A DNA stretch of 5,540 bases from Clostridia bacterium (GTDB lineage: Bacteria; Bacillota; Clostridia; Oscillospirales; Acutalibacteraceae), in NCBI GenBank assembly GCA_017424125.1, contig JAFPBM010000088.1:1-5540 (forward strand), given 5' to 3'. The notes under the pieces were generated by a model. The model saw only the letters and a program-made list of their open reading frames with translations, was not told the DNA's origin and searched no databases. This document shows positions 5,131 through 5,540 of the stretch, piece by piece. Position 1 is the first letter of the stretch; each line of letters starts with the position of its first letter. Position numbers and translations under genes: made by a program.

Positions 5131-5540
5131 ATATAAGTGCCGTTGCAATAGCGGCATAATCACCAATATTTTCTGAAAGTTCCGCGGGCACAACCTCGCA
5201 CACGTTTGCAGAGATTGAAAGTGCTTCCCTTTCAATTACGCGCTTTGCGCTTTCCCACAGAAGACTATGGCTACGGGCAAATACGCTGCCGATTACTATA
5301 ACCTCGGGGTTAAGTAAATCGATAACTATTGAAAGACCGCGACCTAAATATTCACCACAAGTGGCATAAACTGCGATTGCGGTTTCGTCACCTGCATTCG
5401 CGGCATCGGCAATGGTTTTCGCCGTTACGTCAGCCTGTGTATAGCCTTTTTTGAAATATGCGGGATAAACGCCACTTTGCGCCTTTTCAAGCGCCATAGT
5501 ATAACCGAGTTGGGCAATGCCGCCTCCGCTGCAAAAGCCC
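5129..5540 (-). CDS. ROK-family sugar kinase, C-terminal part (5' end outside the window)
   Basis: ROK proteins are sugar kinases or sugar-responsive repressors with an actin-like fold. The 136 visible residues start in mid-gene with GFCSGGGIAQLGYT, the ROK stretch just after the zinc-binding Cys motif (the ExxxSG part). The C-terminal half then shows LGRGLSIVIDLLNPEVIVIGS, the glycine-rich adenosine-binding segment, and ends ENIGDYAAIATALI. A full ROK kinase has about 300 residues, so somewhat under half is seen. An in-frame ATG at 5497 is internal because the conserved block continues upstream of it without a stop. The N-terminus is missing, so I cannot tell whether a DNA-binding helix-turn-helix is present; linkage to an SIS isomerase favours a kinase. 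Substrate unknown. Confidence 0.88.
   Translation of the reverse strand, partial: GFCSGGGIAQLGYTMALEKAQSGVYPAYFKKGYTQADVTAKTIADAANAGDETAIAVYATCGEYLGRGLSIVIDLLNPEVIVIGSVFARSHSLLWESAKRVIEREALSISANVCEVVPAELSENIGDYAAIATALI

Noticed and set aside
5130..5132. ATG as the start of the SIS gene (ATGA overlap with the kinase)
   Set aside because: No Shine-Dalgarno sequence precedes it, while GAGGTG sits before the ATG at 5120, which also gives the family-like N-terminus MLNELIKRYPAL. It stays a second choice.
5495..5497. ATG as the start of a short 122-residue protein
   Set aside because: The reading frame stays open upstream to the window edge and encodes the conserved ROK block GFCSGGGIAQL, so this Met is internal to a longer kinase.
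1..5540. CRISPR array, tRNA or rRNA gene, insertion sequence, prophage or defence system
   Set aside because: No regularly spaced repeats, tRNA-like cloverleaf, transposase or phage gene was seen. The window is almost fully covered by six housekeeping-type genes.

Overview
All six recognisable genes lie on the minus strand, so the window reads right to left. It looks like ordinary chromosome from a moderately low-GC Firmicute, probably an anaerobic Clostridia member. Four things point there: the miaB / YlbF-family / mutS gene order, strong AGGAGG-type ribosome binding sites with frequent TTG starts, a canonical sigma-A-type promoter (TTGAAC-17 bp-TATAAT), and a lipoprotein-anchored trigger-factor-like foldase. 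The genus cannot be fixed from the sequence. I see no mobile element, CRISPR array, tRNA or rRNA.

Right-hand transcription unit (5540 to about 3410): the 3' part of a ROK-family sugar kinase is followed with overlapping signals by a GmhA-like SIS-domain phosphosugar isomerase. After 15 bp comes a secreted lipoprotein with an FKBP/trigger-factor peptidyl-prolyl isomerase domain. The unit ends at a GC-rich hairpin flanked by A and T runs (3410-3451).

Middle gene (3407 to 2661): an Amidase_3-type N-acetylmuramoyl-L-alanine amidase with a C-terminal SH3b domain and no signal peptide. Its start codon sits directly behind the terminator T-run, and its Shine-Dalgarno sequence is the 3' arm of the terminator hairpin. 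Expression therefore needs either read-through or a promoter inside the hairpin, and a sigma-E-like sequence is present at the right place. The first zinc-ligand His of the family is replaced by Thr. The gene ends in a near-perfect 34-bp palindrome that acts as its terminator.

Left-hand transcription unit (from the promoter at 2621-2593 to position 1): miaB (tRNA ms2i6A methylthiotransferase, TTG start), a YlbF/YmcA-family protein with a cysteine-rich tail, and the N-terminal 233 codons of mutS (TTG start). This matches the Bacillus subtilis order ymcB(miaB)-ymcA-cotE-mutS, without cotE. It joins tRNA modification, an RNase-Y-complex-type factor and mismatch repair in one operon.

No wholly new system is evident. 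The most interesting points are the terminator/start-site overlap controlling the amidase, the altered zinc site of that amidase, and the possible Fe-S tail on the YlbF-family protein.
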